Position numbers and translations under genes: made by a program. Shown here in pieces: positions 11,338-22,541 of a stretch of DNA of 31,484 nt (position 1 is its first letter; each line of letters begins with the position of its first letter). The stretch lies in the NCBI GenBank assembly GCA_027604685.1, contig JADHYX010000252.1, positions 1 to 31,484 of the forward strand, written 5' to 3'. This DNA comes from Lobulomyces angularis. Taxonomy: Eukaryota; Chytridiomycota; Chytridiomycetes; Lobulomycetales; Lobulomycetaceae. A model generated the notes under the pieces. It searched no databases. It saw nothing but the letters and a program-made list of their open reading frames with translations, and was not told the origin of the DNA.

Positions 11338-12836
11338 ATGTCAGTTGCTGTAATACCTAAGAAATTTATTTTTATAGTTTGCTTTTCAATTACATTGGTA
11401 ATTTTACTAACAACTAGAAGTTTTACATCAATACCTTCCTCTAAGTATTATCAGATAGAAGAGAAAAGCCTAGACAATTATGGTACATTAATTAAAAAAA
11501 ATTGAAACAATAAAAAAATACAAAAATTTACATTTGAATATTTTTTTTTATATTTTTTTACTGTTTATCATCTCACATAAATATTGAAAAGCTTATTTAA
11601 CTATAAAATAATAAATAAACAATAACTGATTCACTTGATAATAATTAAAGGTACTGAAATGGCAAGAAATAAACGAACTAAAAAAGAGTCATTAAGAAAA
11701 TTTTCTGAAAAAAGAATCTTTGATAAAATGTTCGCAACAGTATTAAAACCGACAGATTTAAAGCCTTACTTTTTTAAAATGAAAAGGCAACCCAGAAATG
11801 ATGAAATTTCAATTACTACTTTAATAACTGTGGATAGGTTTGATACTTTATTAAATAGTATGAAAACGTTCGATGGTATGTAAATTTTTATTAAATTTTT
11901 CTTAGGTAAATTTAATTTGCAAATCTGCCATTATCTTTGTAGGACCATACTCTGTTACACTGCATATATTTGATGATGAATTTTTACAAGAAAATTTAGA
12001 CAAATTGAATAACTTTTTAATTATAAATTTAAAAACAATAGAAAACAGATTAGATTTGCATTTAATTGTGGACAAATTTACGAGACAGTTGAATTATTTT
12101 CGAAATGTTGCAAGGTTTTTTAGCAGAACCGATATTTTATTACCCTTAGATGTTGACTTTATAGTGAACAAGAATTTTATACCAAATTTAAAAAGTAATG
12201 ATTTTGTTCAGAGAAAATTAAGAAGTGGTAAAGGAATTTTTATTCTGCCTGCTTTCGAATATCAAGATGAATGGGTAAACACAACCTTTGATAGATTCCC
12301 GCAAACAAAAGCAGAAGTAATATCGCAATTTGGAACAAACTTAACGATTTTCCATGGTCGTAGAAATAAAGGGCATACCTCAACTCGATACAGTAAATGG
12401 TTAACTAGTACAGATGTCTACCCAATCAGACCAGATACTATACGTTATGAACCGTATGCAATTTTTAATAAAACGTATGTGCCTTGGAGTGATGAAAGGT
12501 TTACAGGTTATGGAGGAAACAAAGCAGCCTGGTGGTATGAGATATATCTTTCTGGTTTAGAATTCTGGGTACTTCCATATGATTTCGTTATTCATATTTA
12601 TCACGGATACCCTGAAGTTAGAGATAATGAGGTACTTATCGTGAAACATATGTTGCAATTAAATATTTCTTATTTTTTAGAGAATAAAAAATACCCCAAT
12701 CATATTAAATTTTGTTTCTGAAATTTGCTCAAGATACAAAACAATGTTTTTAAGAAAGGAGGAGGAAAAGGATCTAGAAGAATTACAGGAATTTGAAATG
12801 ATGGGGTGCTACGAAAAATTAAAAAGAATTCCTTAG
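11338..12836 (+). CDS. LARGE-like type II glycosyltransferase (GT49), copy A
   Basis: Golgi-type glycosyltransferase related to the second catalytic domain of LARGE and to B4GAT1, which add glucuronic acid to matriglycan-type chains in animals; donor and acceptor here are unknown. Exons: 11338-11482, 11651-11875, 11943-12631, 12681-12836; 404 residues. Exon 1 encodes a short basic tail and one membrane helix (FIFIVCFSITLVILL), the usual type II anchor, then a stem. The catalytic part has TLITVDRFDTLLNSM, the metal-binding DxD in LLPLDVDF, IFILPAFEY, HGRRNKGHTSTRY, VPWSDERFTGYGGNK and FVIHIYH. Intron 1 (168 nt) is long for this region. Exon order and intron phases are the same as in copies B and C; the C-terminus diverges (ends KRIP). 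Confidence 0.9.
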
Positions 12837-13140
12837 TCACTAAGACGAACTGTGTGTTTTTTTTTTCTTTTATTTTTTTCATTTTTTGCTGGTATCCTTC
12901 TTGAATTTTATTTTAAGATTTCTACGATTTGCAATCGTTTACGATAATGCAATAAAAAATTTTTTTGGAAGATTTATTTAGATACTTATATTTTGTTTGA
13001 TTTAATGTGTTTTTAGAAGTTAAAATTAAGCAGTTACTGAAAAAAAAAATAGAGAAAACCCTGCAATAAAATATTAATTTTTTATCCTTTTGTCCATTCT
13101 TGTAAACTCCGCGAAGACCAAAATACTATATTAAAACAAA
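12837..13140. other. Convergent 3' intergenic region
   Basis: 304 bases between the stops of GT49 copy A (+) and the RRT8-like gene (-). AATAAA at 12951-12956 on + could serve copy A. The rest is AT-rich with short T runs; no gene seen. Confidence 0.4.
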
Positions 13141-14370
13141 CTACACTAGGCGGCTTTCTGGAATTTTGGGTCCAAAGCCAGCTTTTTCCTTAAAAAAAAA
13201 AGGGAAATTAAATTAGTGCTGCAAAAAATTAATACCAACTCCACTGCCCATAAAGCTGCGCCAATTCTGTTTGTTATCATAAAAAATAGACCTGAGAATA
13301 AAATATTGTTTATAATTCAACATCTCAAAGGATTTCAAACACCTACCAAATAAGGGTATAGCTTCCAATATTCCTCCAACCCAACCATACGCTAAATACT
13401 GTGCCCAGTCATTTAAAATGTAATCTAAGTAAGTAAAAGTAAGGCTAATTCCATAATATTAAAAAAACCTTTGGACTCCTTCCAAGTAAGTCCGTAAGTA
13501 TCAAACCAATGCAAATGAGCACCCCAGGCAACGAAATATGATACACCAACAACCAATAAAATTTGCCCAACTATTGGAATTAGCTGAAGTGGTAGCACCA
13601 CCAAAATGCTTAGGCCATAGTAAATCGGATGCAAAAACTGGTAAAATCTTAATAAAAAATAGATTTGATTGTAAAAAAAAAAAAAAAAAACACTTTTGAT
13701 CATTATACCCCCTAGATGCTTTGGTTTTAACTCTTATTTGTTTTCTCCCTTTCTTTTCCATCACTTTATCAAAAATATGATCTAGAGCGAAAGCCTGCAA
13801 ATACACTACTCCTACTAATAAAGTCGCTATTGCAGTTTCTATTATAGTTAGCTATTAAAAGAGTAAGTTTCTCAGAAAAGTTCAGAAAAAATCATTACCG
13901 CAATAGATATTGGCCACGCCGCCGCTGCAGGGATAACTTTTCCCAAACCGTAAGCTTGCAAAGGCATTATAAGTGAAAATAATGCTATAATAGAAGCAAG
14001 GACTATTGCAACTGATATTAGCAAGTGACAAAGTACTAGGCCCCAAATGGATGGAGTTACAATAAAATATCCCATTCCTAAAAGAAAAATAAATTTTTGC
14101 AATCAGATCAAAAAGTATTTACCTAAGGCAACATATGAGCTAATGGTAATAATTATAAAAAATAAAGTGTTATAATTTTTCAAAAATTATTCTATAACGT
14201 TACCTAGCAGGAATTAATAAAACATTAGGAGTATCCCTTGTAGTAGTTGATAAAGGATTTGCTTGTGGTTGAGTTGCAGCAGTTTGTAAACTACTGTTTT
14301 TTTTTTGTAATGAAGTTTTTAAGGAAGAAGACTCAGTAATTAAAGGTATAATCTCTTTACTATTTTGCAT
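13141..14370 (-). CDS. RRT8/EI24-type multi-pass membrane protein
   Basis: Polytopic membrane protein resembling fungal RRT8/LDS proteins (EI24 domain), which in yeast sit on lipid droplets and act in spore-wall assembly. Exons (high to low): 14204-14370, 14123-14139, 13899-14077, 13709-13851, 13469-13647, 13347-13424, 13236-13291, 13141-13188; 288 residues. The polar N-terminus (about 55 residues) is Ser/Thr/Gln-rich. Hydrophobic segments follow: GLVLCHLLISVAIVLASI, a helix with TIIETAIATLLVGVVYL, and QLIPIVGQILLVVGVSYFV. The best family marks are YGWVGGILEAIPLFGLFF and ITNRIGAALWA near the C-terminus. The 17-nt exon 14123-14139 is needed: skipping it breaks the frame. Function in this organism is inferred only from the family resemblance. 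Confidence 0.78.
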
Positions 14371-14653
14371 TAGATATAAAATTAGTAGAAAGTTTATTGT
14401 TAAAAAAAAAAAAGTAGAGGTATTTAATGAGGAAAATTTTTTAAAGACTTCGAAAAAAATTTTATGGAGCAGATTTAAAAATTATAAAATATATGAAGTT
14501 TTGTAAGAAAAAATTATGCTTTTTGTTTTGTGTTTATACAATGCTACATTATTATACAAAACAACAAAAAAATATAAAACAATAAATATCATTAATATTT
14601 AACAAAGTTTGCTTTCTTTTAAAGCATGAATGAACAATCAAAAAAATTTCCAA

Positions 14654-15521
14654 TTACCAAACAACTCCATTGATGATCTCATCACTAGGGCAATTTAATA
14701 TTCTAAAGTTAATTCCATTGGTTTTTAAATTCAAGTCATTACATTCTCTGTAACTTTCACCAGTGTCGTCAAAATTTTTGCCATGATAAAAATTTTGTTG
14801 CCGAAATTGCTGATAATCCTGACAAAAGCTCGGTACAGACTGTAAGTTGCTGTTATCTTTCAGAAAGTTTTCTTTCTGTTCAAATTTTGGAAGCTGTATT
14901 TCGTCCTCCAGCACAAAATTATTATTAATGGAAAATAGATCTAAATCAAATTCATCTTCGTTTATGTTAGAAGAGTCAAATTCGTTTAAATCGCTTTCAT
15001 CGTCCCATCTATGTAGTTGTCTCCTCCACTGCTTGTAGTATCCTTAAATGGATTTATTAAAAATAATATACTATAATCTTTTTACCATCCCACGCCCTTT
15101 TTGAGCATTTAATATCTTTCCTTGGGGTAATGGGATGAACCCTCTTAATTCTGGTATGTCTTAGTAAAGTAACAATTAATTTTTTTTAAAAGGAAATAAA
15201 TACTTTGGTATCGATTGAATGTAATTATAGTAACCTTTTGTGCTCTAATAAACAAAGCGTACGTCATTGAGAGATTTATAAACAATGTATTACCTTTCCT
15301 ATATCTATTTGCTTTTGCCTCTGAAAAAGTCTACGCTCCAGCTCTTTTTCAGTTAAAAGTGGTAGTTTAGATTCTTGGGCTCTTTCTAACAATAAATCAA
15401 TAATTATTATTTGTGTAATAAAAAAAAAAAAACTACTGATATTCAAGCTGTTTAAATTTGAGTGATATAACAAATTGTTGCTGCCAGTAATGTCTTGAAA
15501 TGGCATTCTTGGTTGCTGCAT
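14654..15521 (-). CDS. SLBP: Histone mRNA stem-loop-binding protein (SLBP)
   Basis: Binds the 3' stem-loop of replication-dependent histone mRNAs and directs their processing and translation. Exons (high to low): 15437-15521, 15294-15385, 15204-15244, 15086-15159, 14654-15042; 226 residues (human SLBP 270). The RNA-binding domain lies at about residues 43-112 and can be read across four introns: FQRQKQIDIGK, YYNYIQSIPKH, VHPITPRK, CSKRAWDG and WRRQLHRWDD. Human SLBP has RRQKQINYGK, HPRTPNK, SRRSWD and LHFWD in the same order; the phosphorylated Thr-Pro of TPNK is kept as TPRK. The C-terminal half is acidic, then Asn/Gln-rich, without recognised domains. The first intron (15386-15436) is the least certain. 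Its start lies 88 bases from the dynactin gene start on the other strand. No histone gene is in the window. Confidence 0.87.
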
Positions 15522-15609
15522 CTGATATGAAGTGAGATCAAAAAGTTAAATTTGAATTTAAAAAAAATTTGCTGTTACATAATTATTTTAAAATTGCATT
15601 TATATTGAC
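15522..15609. promoter_or_regulatory. Compact bidirectional promoter, SLBP / DCTN5
   Basis: Only 88 bases separate the two divergent start codons, so both 5' UTRs and core promoters must be very short or overlap. No TATA box was recognised. The region is A/T-rich with TTTAAAAAAAATTTG-type sequence. Confidence 0.4.
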
Positions 15610-16473
15610 ATGGAAATCTCACCTATCTATTACGCTAAGCCTGACTACATTGAAACGGGTAAAACTAAGAATTATTTATTCGAATTAACAGAATTTTTTC
15701 AGACACAGGAAATAAAGTATCAAGAAAGAGTATAATTTGCGGAAGTCAGAACATTGTTCGTTTATAAATTATTTTAATTGTAGAGTATATATAACCTTTA
15801 GGTAACAAAACTGTTTTTAGATTTTAGGAGGAAAAACAATAATTGAAAACGATGTAATTGTTCGTGGTGATTTAAGAAGAATTGGGGGAGGTCATATCAT
15901 TCATAATTTCTTTTGATCTAACAAAATATATTGAATAGGCCATGCTGTAGTAGTTTCAGTAGGAAGATACTGTCTACTATCTGCAAACTCAGTTATCAGG
16001 CCACCATACAAAATATATAAAGGGTAAAAGGCCTTTGACCTATTTTTCATATTTCTTTTTATTTACAGGGTGTTTAGTTACTATCCCATTAAAATTGGTG
16101 ATCATGTTCACATAGGAAAAGATAGTGTTATTGAATCAGCATCCATTGGTTCGTACGTTGTTATCGGTAAGGACTGCGTCATTGGTAGATTTTCAATTAT
16201 TAAAGATTGTTGTAAAATTTTGGATGGAAGTGTCGTGGCTCCTAATACTGTAATACCCAGTTTTAGTGTTTTTGGCGGAAACCCTGGTAAAGACAAGAAT
16301 TTTTATTAACCTTAAATTTACATTATTGTCAGCTTCTCTTATAGAAGAACTTCCGGAATGTGTTTTAGAGTATTTTGAGTCTTTAACGAAAGGTAATTAA
16401 AAAAAATCTCTGTAACTAAAAGTTTTTTTTTTTTTTAGATTATTACCACAATAAATTTTTAAGCGATAAATGA
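15610..16473 (+). CDS. DCTN5: Dynactin subunit 5 (p25)
   Basis: Left-handed beta-helix subunit of the dynactin pointed-end complex, which links dynein to membrane cargo. Exons: 15610-15658, 15703-15755, 15821-15890, 15939-16023, 16069-16286, 16333-16392, 16439-16473; 189 residues (human 182). Nearly the whole chain can be matched: YIETDTGNKVSRKSIICGSQ, GGKTIIENDVIVRGDLRR, SVIRPPYK, IGDHVHIGKDSVI, IGSYVVIGKDCVIGR, IKDCCKILDGSVV and FSVFGGNP. These are imperfect hexapeptide turns of the LbetaH fold. Intron 15756-15820 begins GTTCG, a weak donor chosen because it alone keeps frame and sequence match. Dynactin implies long-range microtubule transport in this organism. Confidence 0.95.
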
Positions 16474-16791
16474 AAATTTTTGTTTGAGCAGCTTTCTTTT
16501 AATCGTTTGTTGTATAGTTCGCCTTACTAAACTCAAGTCTTATTTCAAGATTTTTCTTTCTGCACTTTTACCACCCAGCTAATCTTTTTATTTATTACTC
16601 TGTTACATAAAATCATTTAATGAATATTAATTAGCCAACCTATACCTAATATAATATTTGGTTTCTGCCACTTTTTTGCAAAATTCTAGAAATTTTTTGA
16701 AAATTTTCTTATCCAATCAGTTGGTATAAAAGAGAATATTAAAATTTGTAAAGAACCAAGCAAGTTAGGTCAAATTTAAAATTGAAGTACC
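16474..16791 (+). promoter_or_regulatory. Upstream region with CCAAT and TATA boxes
   Basis: 318 bases between the DCTN5 stop and the next + gene. CCAAT at 16713-16717 is followed by TATAAAA at 16725-16731, about 60 bases before the ATG at 16792. Spacing of TATA to ATG is reasonable for a short 5' UTR. This is the only such pair noticed next to a start here. Unproven. Confidence 0.4.
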
Positions 16792-18815
16792 ATGACCCTT
16801 CTGGCATTACCTAATATAAATCCTTTAAAAATTAAAGATTCAACAAAAAGGAAAGCGGCGAGAAGAACATCCATTAAACCATTACCGGTAATCAACAAAA
16901 ACAATAACAGATTAAACGGATATTTAAATAATGCAACTGATTCTAATGGAGACCTATTGGATCAAAAAGAAACAGTAAGTGAGAAGACGGAGGTTGAACA
17001 AAAGAAAGGCAGCCTAAGGAATATCCCACAGGGTATACCGCAAAATTTGTTTGATCCCATGTTATTAAACAAATCTAACGATGGCGAAGTCAACGTTATT
17101 TTCAATTTAAGTTTAATAAAAGCATTACAAATGAAAGTTAATTTATCGGTAAAAAGATGCATTATTGATTTAGTTAAATTAATGAATTTAGAGGGCCGCA
17201 GTTAGATGGAAATTAGCTATGAAATTGGTGCAAATGAGAAAGCATTTGGAGGATGTTCAGTCGAAGGAAGAAAAACCATTAATAACCTACTTAAGAAACG
17301 CGCAAATGACAAAAGAATTTTTTCCAGACATAGCAATTCCACAATTTGTTATGTTAAAAGCAAAATATGATTTATTGGCTATGGCAGTTATAAAACAAAT
17401 TCTGGATTTACCATTGGAGCTAAGATCAAAAAGATATCAAGAAAGTTTAGATGAGATATTAAAAAAATTTACATCAATTGGCAAGTACAGAAAGGTTTGT
17501 AACAAAATTTGCTGTTGAAATGTTAAAAGCAATACGTAGGATCTTAGATTTCAGCTGTATGACGTCTGCAAATTGGAAAAATTCCAAAAAGGAACACTAA
17601 TTATTGCACCGACTAACACTGCAACCTCATTTTACCTTATTTTAAGCGGAGTCTGCAAAATTTGTACAATTCCTCGAGGAAGAAAATTGCAAGCATTATA
17701 TCCTCCCCAATATCAAAATTATCAGTCTAATCTGGATGTTGAAGCCTTAGAAAAAAATCAACACAAAAATACACCAATAACAGTCAGCTTTTTGTGCGCA
17801 GGGGATACTATTGGGGAATTTCAAACAATAAAAGAACTAGAGAGGAGAAGTCCTAGGATAAAAATAGAAACTTTAACTGAAACTGAAGTATTAAGAATCG
17901 ATAAAGATGACCTAGTACAAATCATACATCAGTTTGAAGCAAAATTTTTAGTAAATTCTTATCCAATAACCATTTTTTAACAATTTCTTAATTTTTAAAA
18001 CTTAGGAAAAGCAGCAGTGGTTGCATACAGTCAGCAGTTTTCGAAGTTTACCAAGATACACTTTAGATTTAATAGCCAAGACTAGCAAATTACAGAAATA
18101 TTCACCTAAATCATGTATAATCAGAGCCCAAGATGCTTCAACTTACAAAAATATATTCTTTAGTAAGTTTTCCTTATACAGATCATTTTATTTTTTTTTT
18201 TAATATTAGTGGTTAGCGGTGAAGCGACAGCGTATAAGTTAACTACTTTCATAAAGCAACCTTCAATAAGATCAACTTTTTTTAAACCAAAATTTACTTT
18301 AGTTCCATACAATGCCGATCAAATGGTGTCCCCTGCAACGGGTGAAGTATATAATATCACATCATTGCAAGTGAGTAGTAAAATTTACAAAAAATAATTA
18401 TTTTATTTAGGATATTGTATTTGAGCTAGTACCAATAGGACAAATACCTCTGAAAGCGGTATTCCCACATGGTCTGGAGTTGAGGGGAGAAACTAAAGAT
18501 AGTAAAGATAAAGAAAGAAGAAAGAGGATTATTAGTGAAACTTTTGTAAGTAATGGATTTGATAAACATACAGTGATAGTTGGATCCAGTTACATTGGAA
18601 ATGGATACAACCCTGGATCATTCGACTACGATGGTGGAAATGGCAATTCTGGTACTTGTGAATGCCTAGTCATTTCAGAAATTGAGCTACGCACTATTGT
18701 GGGAAACGATGCGAAATTGGAATCCATCTTAATTGATTTGCCATGTATGCCTGATGTGAACGAAAAAGAAATACAGCAAAGCTATTTATCTTCTAGAGGT
18801 TGGCACTTAATGTAA
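16792..18815 (+). CDS. Cyclic-nucleotide-binding-domain protein
   Basis: Soluble protein with a cNMP-binding (CAP_ED-type) beta-roll; possibly related to the CNBD2 group, but I am not sure of the orthology. Exons: 16792-17148, 17192-17494, 17555-17950, 18006-18162, 18210-18370, 18411-18815; 592 residues. The N-terminus is basic and polar (TKRKAARRTS), followed by a helical region with RWKLAMKLVQMRKHLEDV. The first domain begins about residue 220: LYDVCKLEKFQKGTLI, FYLILSGVCKI, then GDTIGEF and SPRIKIETLTETEVLRID. The GE and Arg of the phosphate-binding cassette are present, but the usual FGELAL form is not. A second, weaker repeat starts near LPRYTLDLIAKTSKLQKYSP and includes VSGEATAY. No kinase, channel or GEF domain is seen, so this is not a PKA regulatory subunit. 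Confidence 0.8.
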
Positions 18816-19115
18816 AAAAAAAGTAGATTGCAGTACCAACATTTATTGTGAATGTACGGTAATTATATTTCCAAATAGTCTGTATTTTGAACAAGTAATT
18901 AATAATTAAAATATTAAAGTTAATAGTATTTAAAAATTTTTCTCATAATTTTTTCCTTCTTAAAAAAGAATTTAAAAGAATAATTAGCAACAGCTCATAA
19001 CATAAAGTGTTTTAAAAACAAAAATGGTATAATTTTTCATTAAAATTTAAAAACAATATATAAAACAACAACTTAAGCAATCAACTCAATAAAAATAAGA
19101 AAAAATTAAAAAATG
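18816..19115. other. Convergent 3' intergenic region
   Basis: 300 bases between the stop of the cNMP-binding gene (+) and that of G-alpha (-). AT-rich with A and T runs and no open frame or repeat worth calling. Confidence 0.35.
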
Positions 19116-20791
19116 TTAAATTGCGAAGCCGGCGCTTGATAAACTTTGTCTTATCAAGGTTTCCCTAAGAATATAAATAGATATTAAACAAAAAAAAAAT
19201 AGAGTAATTAAAATTATACAAAATATCGCAAATAATTTTTTTCATTAATTTTGTATCAGTACTAGTGGTGAAGTGCACAAAAGGGGCCTTTTTCTCTTTT
19301 ATTGCATCCTTAACGAATAATTTGCTAAAATACTTTTTCGCTAACTTTAAATCTGAATCATCTCCTAGATAAAAAAAGAAAATGAGATGATTACGCTTAA
19401 TATTTTCACCTTCAAAATCTGTGAAATAGTTTTTTATAGGAAATTTCTTTAAGTTTTTTTCAAACAAATCCATTTTATTGAAACATAAAATCATTGTTGA
19501 CTTTAATAAAATTGGATTATTAAATACTTCAGTAAAAATATTTAAAGAATCTAAAAGCTTGTTGCTAGCAGCCGCAGTTTTATCCTTTTCGTCATCACGT
19601 TCCAAGTGTTTTTCAGTATCAAACTCATCTTCTTCAACAAATTGATAATATGATGATATTGCTACAACGAATAGTATCCCATGTGCGTTGTCAAAGTAAG
19701 GAAGCCCTGCGAATTATTATATTATTATTTTTAAATTAATTAAAAAATGAATTTACAATATTTCCTAAGCGATTTTTGACCACCAAAATCAAAAAACTGT
19801 AGTCTACCTTTTGGAACATTAACAATTACATCAGTAATATTCTGAGTAGGCTTTCTGGCGTTTACAATATCTAAAAAATGGATTAAGTGTTACTTGTTCT
19901 TATTATTTATTACGTTGGTTAGTTGGAACATAATCGTCACTAAGTATTAACTCCATTTCTTCAAAAAATCTAAAACAGATGAAAATGAACAACAAAAATA
20001 GGAAACTGCAATATCTTACACTAATGCCGAGTCTTGAATATTAGCAATTTCAAATCTTCTTTCCCAAGCTTCTTTTAGACAATCAGTTTTCCAAGTTTTT
20101 ATCAAAATATCAGCAATATCTTTTGAAATTTTTTTTTTTCTCTCATACTGTGAAATTAGGCGGATATGATGCTAAAGCGAAATAAATTTTAATTAAAATT
20201 TTAGAGCTGGATGCAAAATATTTTTATTAATTGGTTAATTTACATCAGCTTCACAAATTTCTTTAAGGTATTTTTCTTGTAAACCTAATTTTTCAATTCC
20301 ATTTAATAGATTCTTCATATTGTCTAAAATGTTATTGTGAATTATGATCTTAAAATGGTCCTTTTCCTCTTCAGTAAATGCTTTTGCCTGCGCTATTCTA
20401 ACTTGTCGAAGTCTAAAAAGAAAATATTTAAAAAATAACAATGATTAACATTAACCATACATGGTTGATTTTCCTTGATTTGAACCTCCAAGAATTAGTA
20501 TTCTTTTTGGCGGATCAATTTTTGACTCTGTTGCGTGATATAAAGTTAATTGTCTGAATATAAAACTTTCAATAGATATATGACATACTTTTTTCATCTT
20601 CTTTTAACTTTTTTTCTATCTTTTCACTTCTACTGCGAGCACTTTTTTTCAGACCCGGCTGAATCAAAATCTCTTGCAGATTCACTCCATTTTCAACCTC
20701 CAAATCTGATATATTTACATCAACATCTTCCTAAAAATAAATTTTAATAATGTAATTGGTTCAAATCAATAAGTACATGATATATTTCCAT
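19116..20791 (-). CDS. Heterotrimeric G-protein alpha subunit, divergent
   Basis: GTP-binding alpha subunit that couples membrane receptors to effectors. Exons (high to low): 20777-20791, 20609-20730, 20461-20553, 20244-20412, 20020-20171, 19914-19969, 19757-19870, 19410-19706, 19220-19364, 19116-19164; 403 residues. Seen: P-loop GGSNQGKST (usual GAGESGKST), helical domain, switch I RKPTQNI (usual RxxTTGI; the Arg and Mg-binding Thr remain), switch II DFGGQKSLRKYW with the catalytic Gln, base-binding CFNKMD, and FTTSTDT in place of FTCATDT. The C-terminus ends SSAGFAI, in the receptor-contact position. The N-terminus begins MEIYH, without the Met-Gly needed for myristoylation. A charged insert follows VVAIS (about ERDDEKDK). 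Intron 19365-19409 is in frame and stop-free. The donor at 20608 (GTTAAAAG) was chosen because the closer GTATG breaks the frame. Confidence 0.87.
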
Positions 20792-21167
20792 TGATTTAAT
20801 AAAACAGAATTAGCTTTCAATAACAAATTATACAAATTTATTTTTATTTATGTATAATTTCCTTTTCTTTTCTAGAAAAATTTTTTTTTAACGAATCATT
20901 TTACTTTTTAATATTATCTTCACAGCTAATTTTGATTTATTTATTGTACATTTTTATAATACTTTAAATTTCTATAATTTTTCTATCTAATACTATGTGA
21001 AAAATAGTTATAAATTTAAAAAATATAAATAGATAAAAACAGCAATGTATTTCATATTAATAAAATAAATTAGAATTGATGATGCTTTATTCACTGCATT
21101 AAATTTCTTAAATGAAATTATTGGATCAGATGGTTAATGCAATTTAATTTTTTTAATGAAAGCAGCA
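20792..21167. other. Intergenic spacer, G-alpha promoter side
   Basis: 376 bases upstream of G-alpha and downstream of GT49 copy B, both on -. Very AT-rich with no coding potential; it should carry the G-alpha promoter and copy B 3' UTR. No motif stands out. Confidence 0.35.
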
Positions 21168-22541
21168 TCAGAATCTACTTTTAGCACCTTCTCTACATCC
21201 CATCATATCTAATTTTTTGTTACTATATTCCTGCAGTCTAACTCTATACCTTCCACAAATTTCAGGCAGAAAATTCCAAAAAAGTTTTACGTTTCTTTGT
21301 CGCTTTAAAATTATTTAAGCAAAAATATAAAAGATATTTTAGATTTTACCTCTGCAACTCGTATTGAATCATCATACTCGTGGTATTGATGTATTAAAAA
21401 ATCGTTCGGTAGCACCCAAAACTCCAAACCAGACAAATATATCTCATACCACCAGGCTGCTTTATTACCACCATAACCAACGAACCTCTCATCACTCCAA
21501 GGTACCGTATTTTTGTTAACAATTGCATATGGTTCGTAGGAAAATGAATTTGATTCTATCTGATATGATTCGGTTGCATTTAACCAAATAGTGTAATTAG
21601 TAGAGAGGTGACCTTTATTTTCAGGGCCATGAAAAATCATCAATTTCTTGTCATCGAACAAATTAACTACTTGCTCCTTTTTTTGAGGAAAATTTTCGAA
21701 GGTAGTGATGCTTTTTAATTCTCCCATAAACTCAAACGCCGGTATAATAAAAACTGCTTCACCAGAATACAGTTTTTTCAGTGCGAATTGGTTTCTAATT
21801 AAATTTTTGATTAAGTTTTTATTTACTATAAAATCCACATCTAAAGGTAATAGTAGATCAGTTTTACTGAAAAATCTTGCTATGTTTCTCAAGTAGTTTA
21901 GCTGCCGCGGAAACTTATCGATAACTACATGAATATCTAATCTGTTTCGTATAAAATCTAAGTTTGAAGAAATAAAATTATTTAATTTATATAAATTTAA
22001 ATTTAGCATTTCATCATCGTTTATGTGTAGAGCGACAGACACTGGACCTAAATTTATAAAGTGAAAGTAAAAAATAACTGAGATTGACAAATTTTTAGTT
22101 TTAAACTAATTACCATCAAATGTTTTCATGCAATTTAATAGTTTTGGAAATCTATCTACGGTAATTAGTGAGGTTAACGTAACTTCAAATTCTCCAGGTG
22201 TTCCTTGCCCTTCAAAATAGTATGGCTCCACCTTTGATGGCTTTAATGCGTTTTGAAACAACTTATCAAATACGAGGCTTGTTTTTATTTTATTTAAACC
22301 ACTACCATTTGGTTTAACTTCTTTTTTGGAAAGTAACTCTTTTTTGGCAACCTTAGCTGCTATCTCCTCTAAGAATTTTTTTATATGTTTAAACATTAAA
22401 AAATAAATTATTATTACCTTTTCGCCAATACTCAGTCTGGTGTAAAATTAGTTTATTATTAAACTGAGCTGTAGTATACATGATAAAAAAAAAAACAAAA
22501 AACGACAATAAAAAACACTTAAATCTTCTTGTAGTATTCAT
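21168..22541 (-). CDS. LARGE-like type II glycosyltransferase (GT49), copy B
   Basis: Paralogue of copies A and C with the same four exons (high to low): 22418-22541, 22114-22368, 21350-22047, 21168-21302; 403 residues. Exon 1 gives MNTTRRFKCFLLSFFVFFF, a type II signal anchor, then a short stem. The catalytic domain has LTSLITVDRFPKLLNCM, PRQLNYLRNIARFFS, DxD in LLLPLDVDF, AVFIIPAFEF, FHGPENKGHLSTNY, VPWSDERFVGYGGNK and FLIHQYHEYDD. The last exon has RNVKLFWNFLPEICGRYR and ends MGCREGAKSRF, nearly the same as copy C. It lies 423 bases downstream of copy C on the same strand, a tandem duplicate. The exon-1 anchor would be missed by a single-frame reading, which would start at 22396 within the intron. 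Confidence 0.9.

Noticed and set aside
20554..20608. Shorter G-alpha intron using the stronger GTATG donor at 20588
   Set aside because: That junction runs into a stop within a few codons; only the GTTAAAAG donor leads into the P-loop frame.
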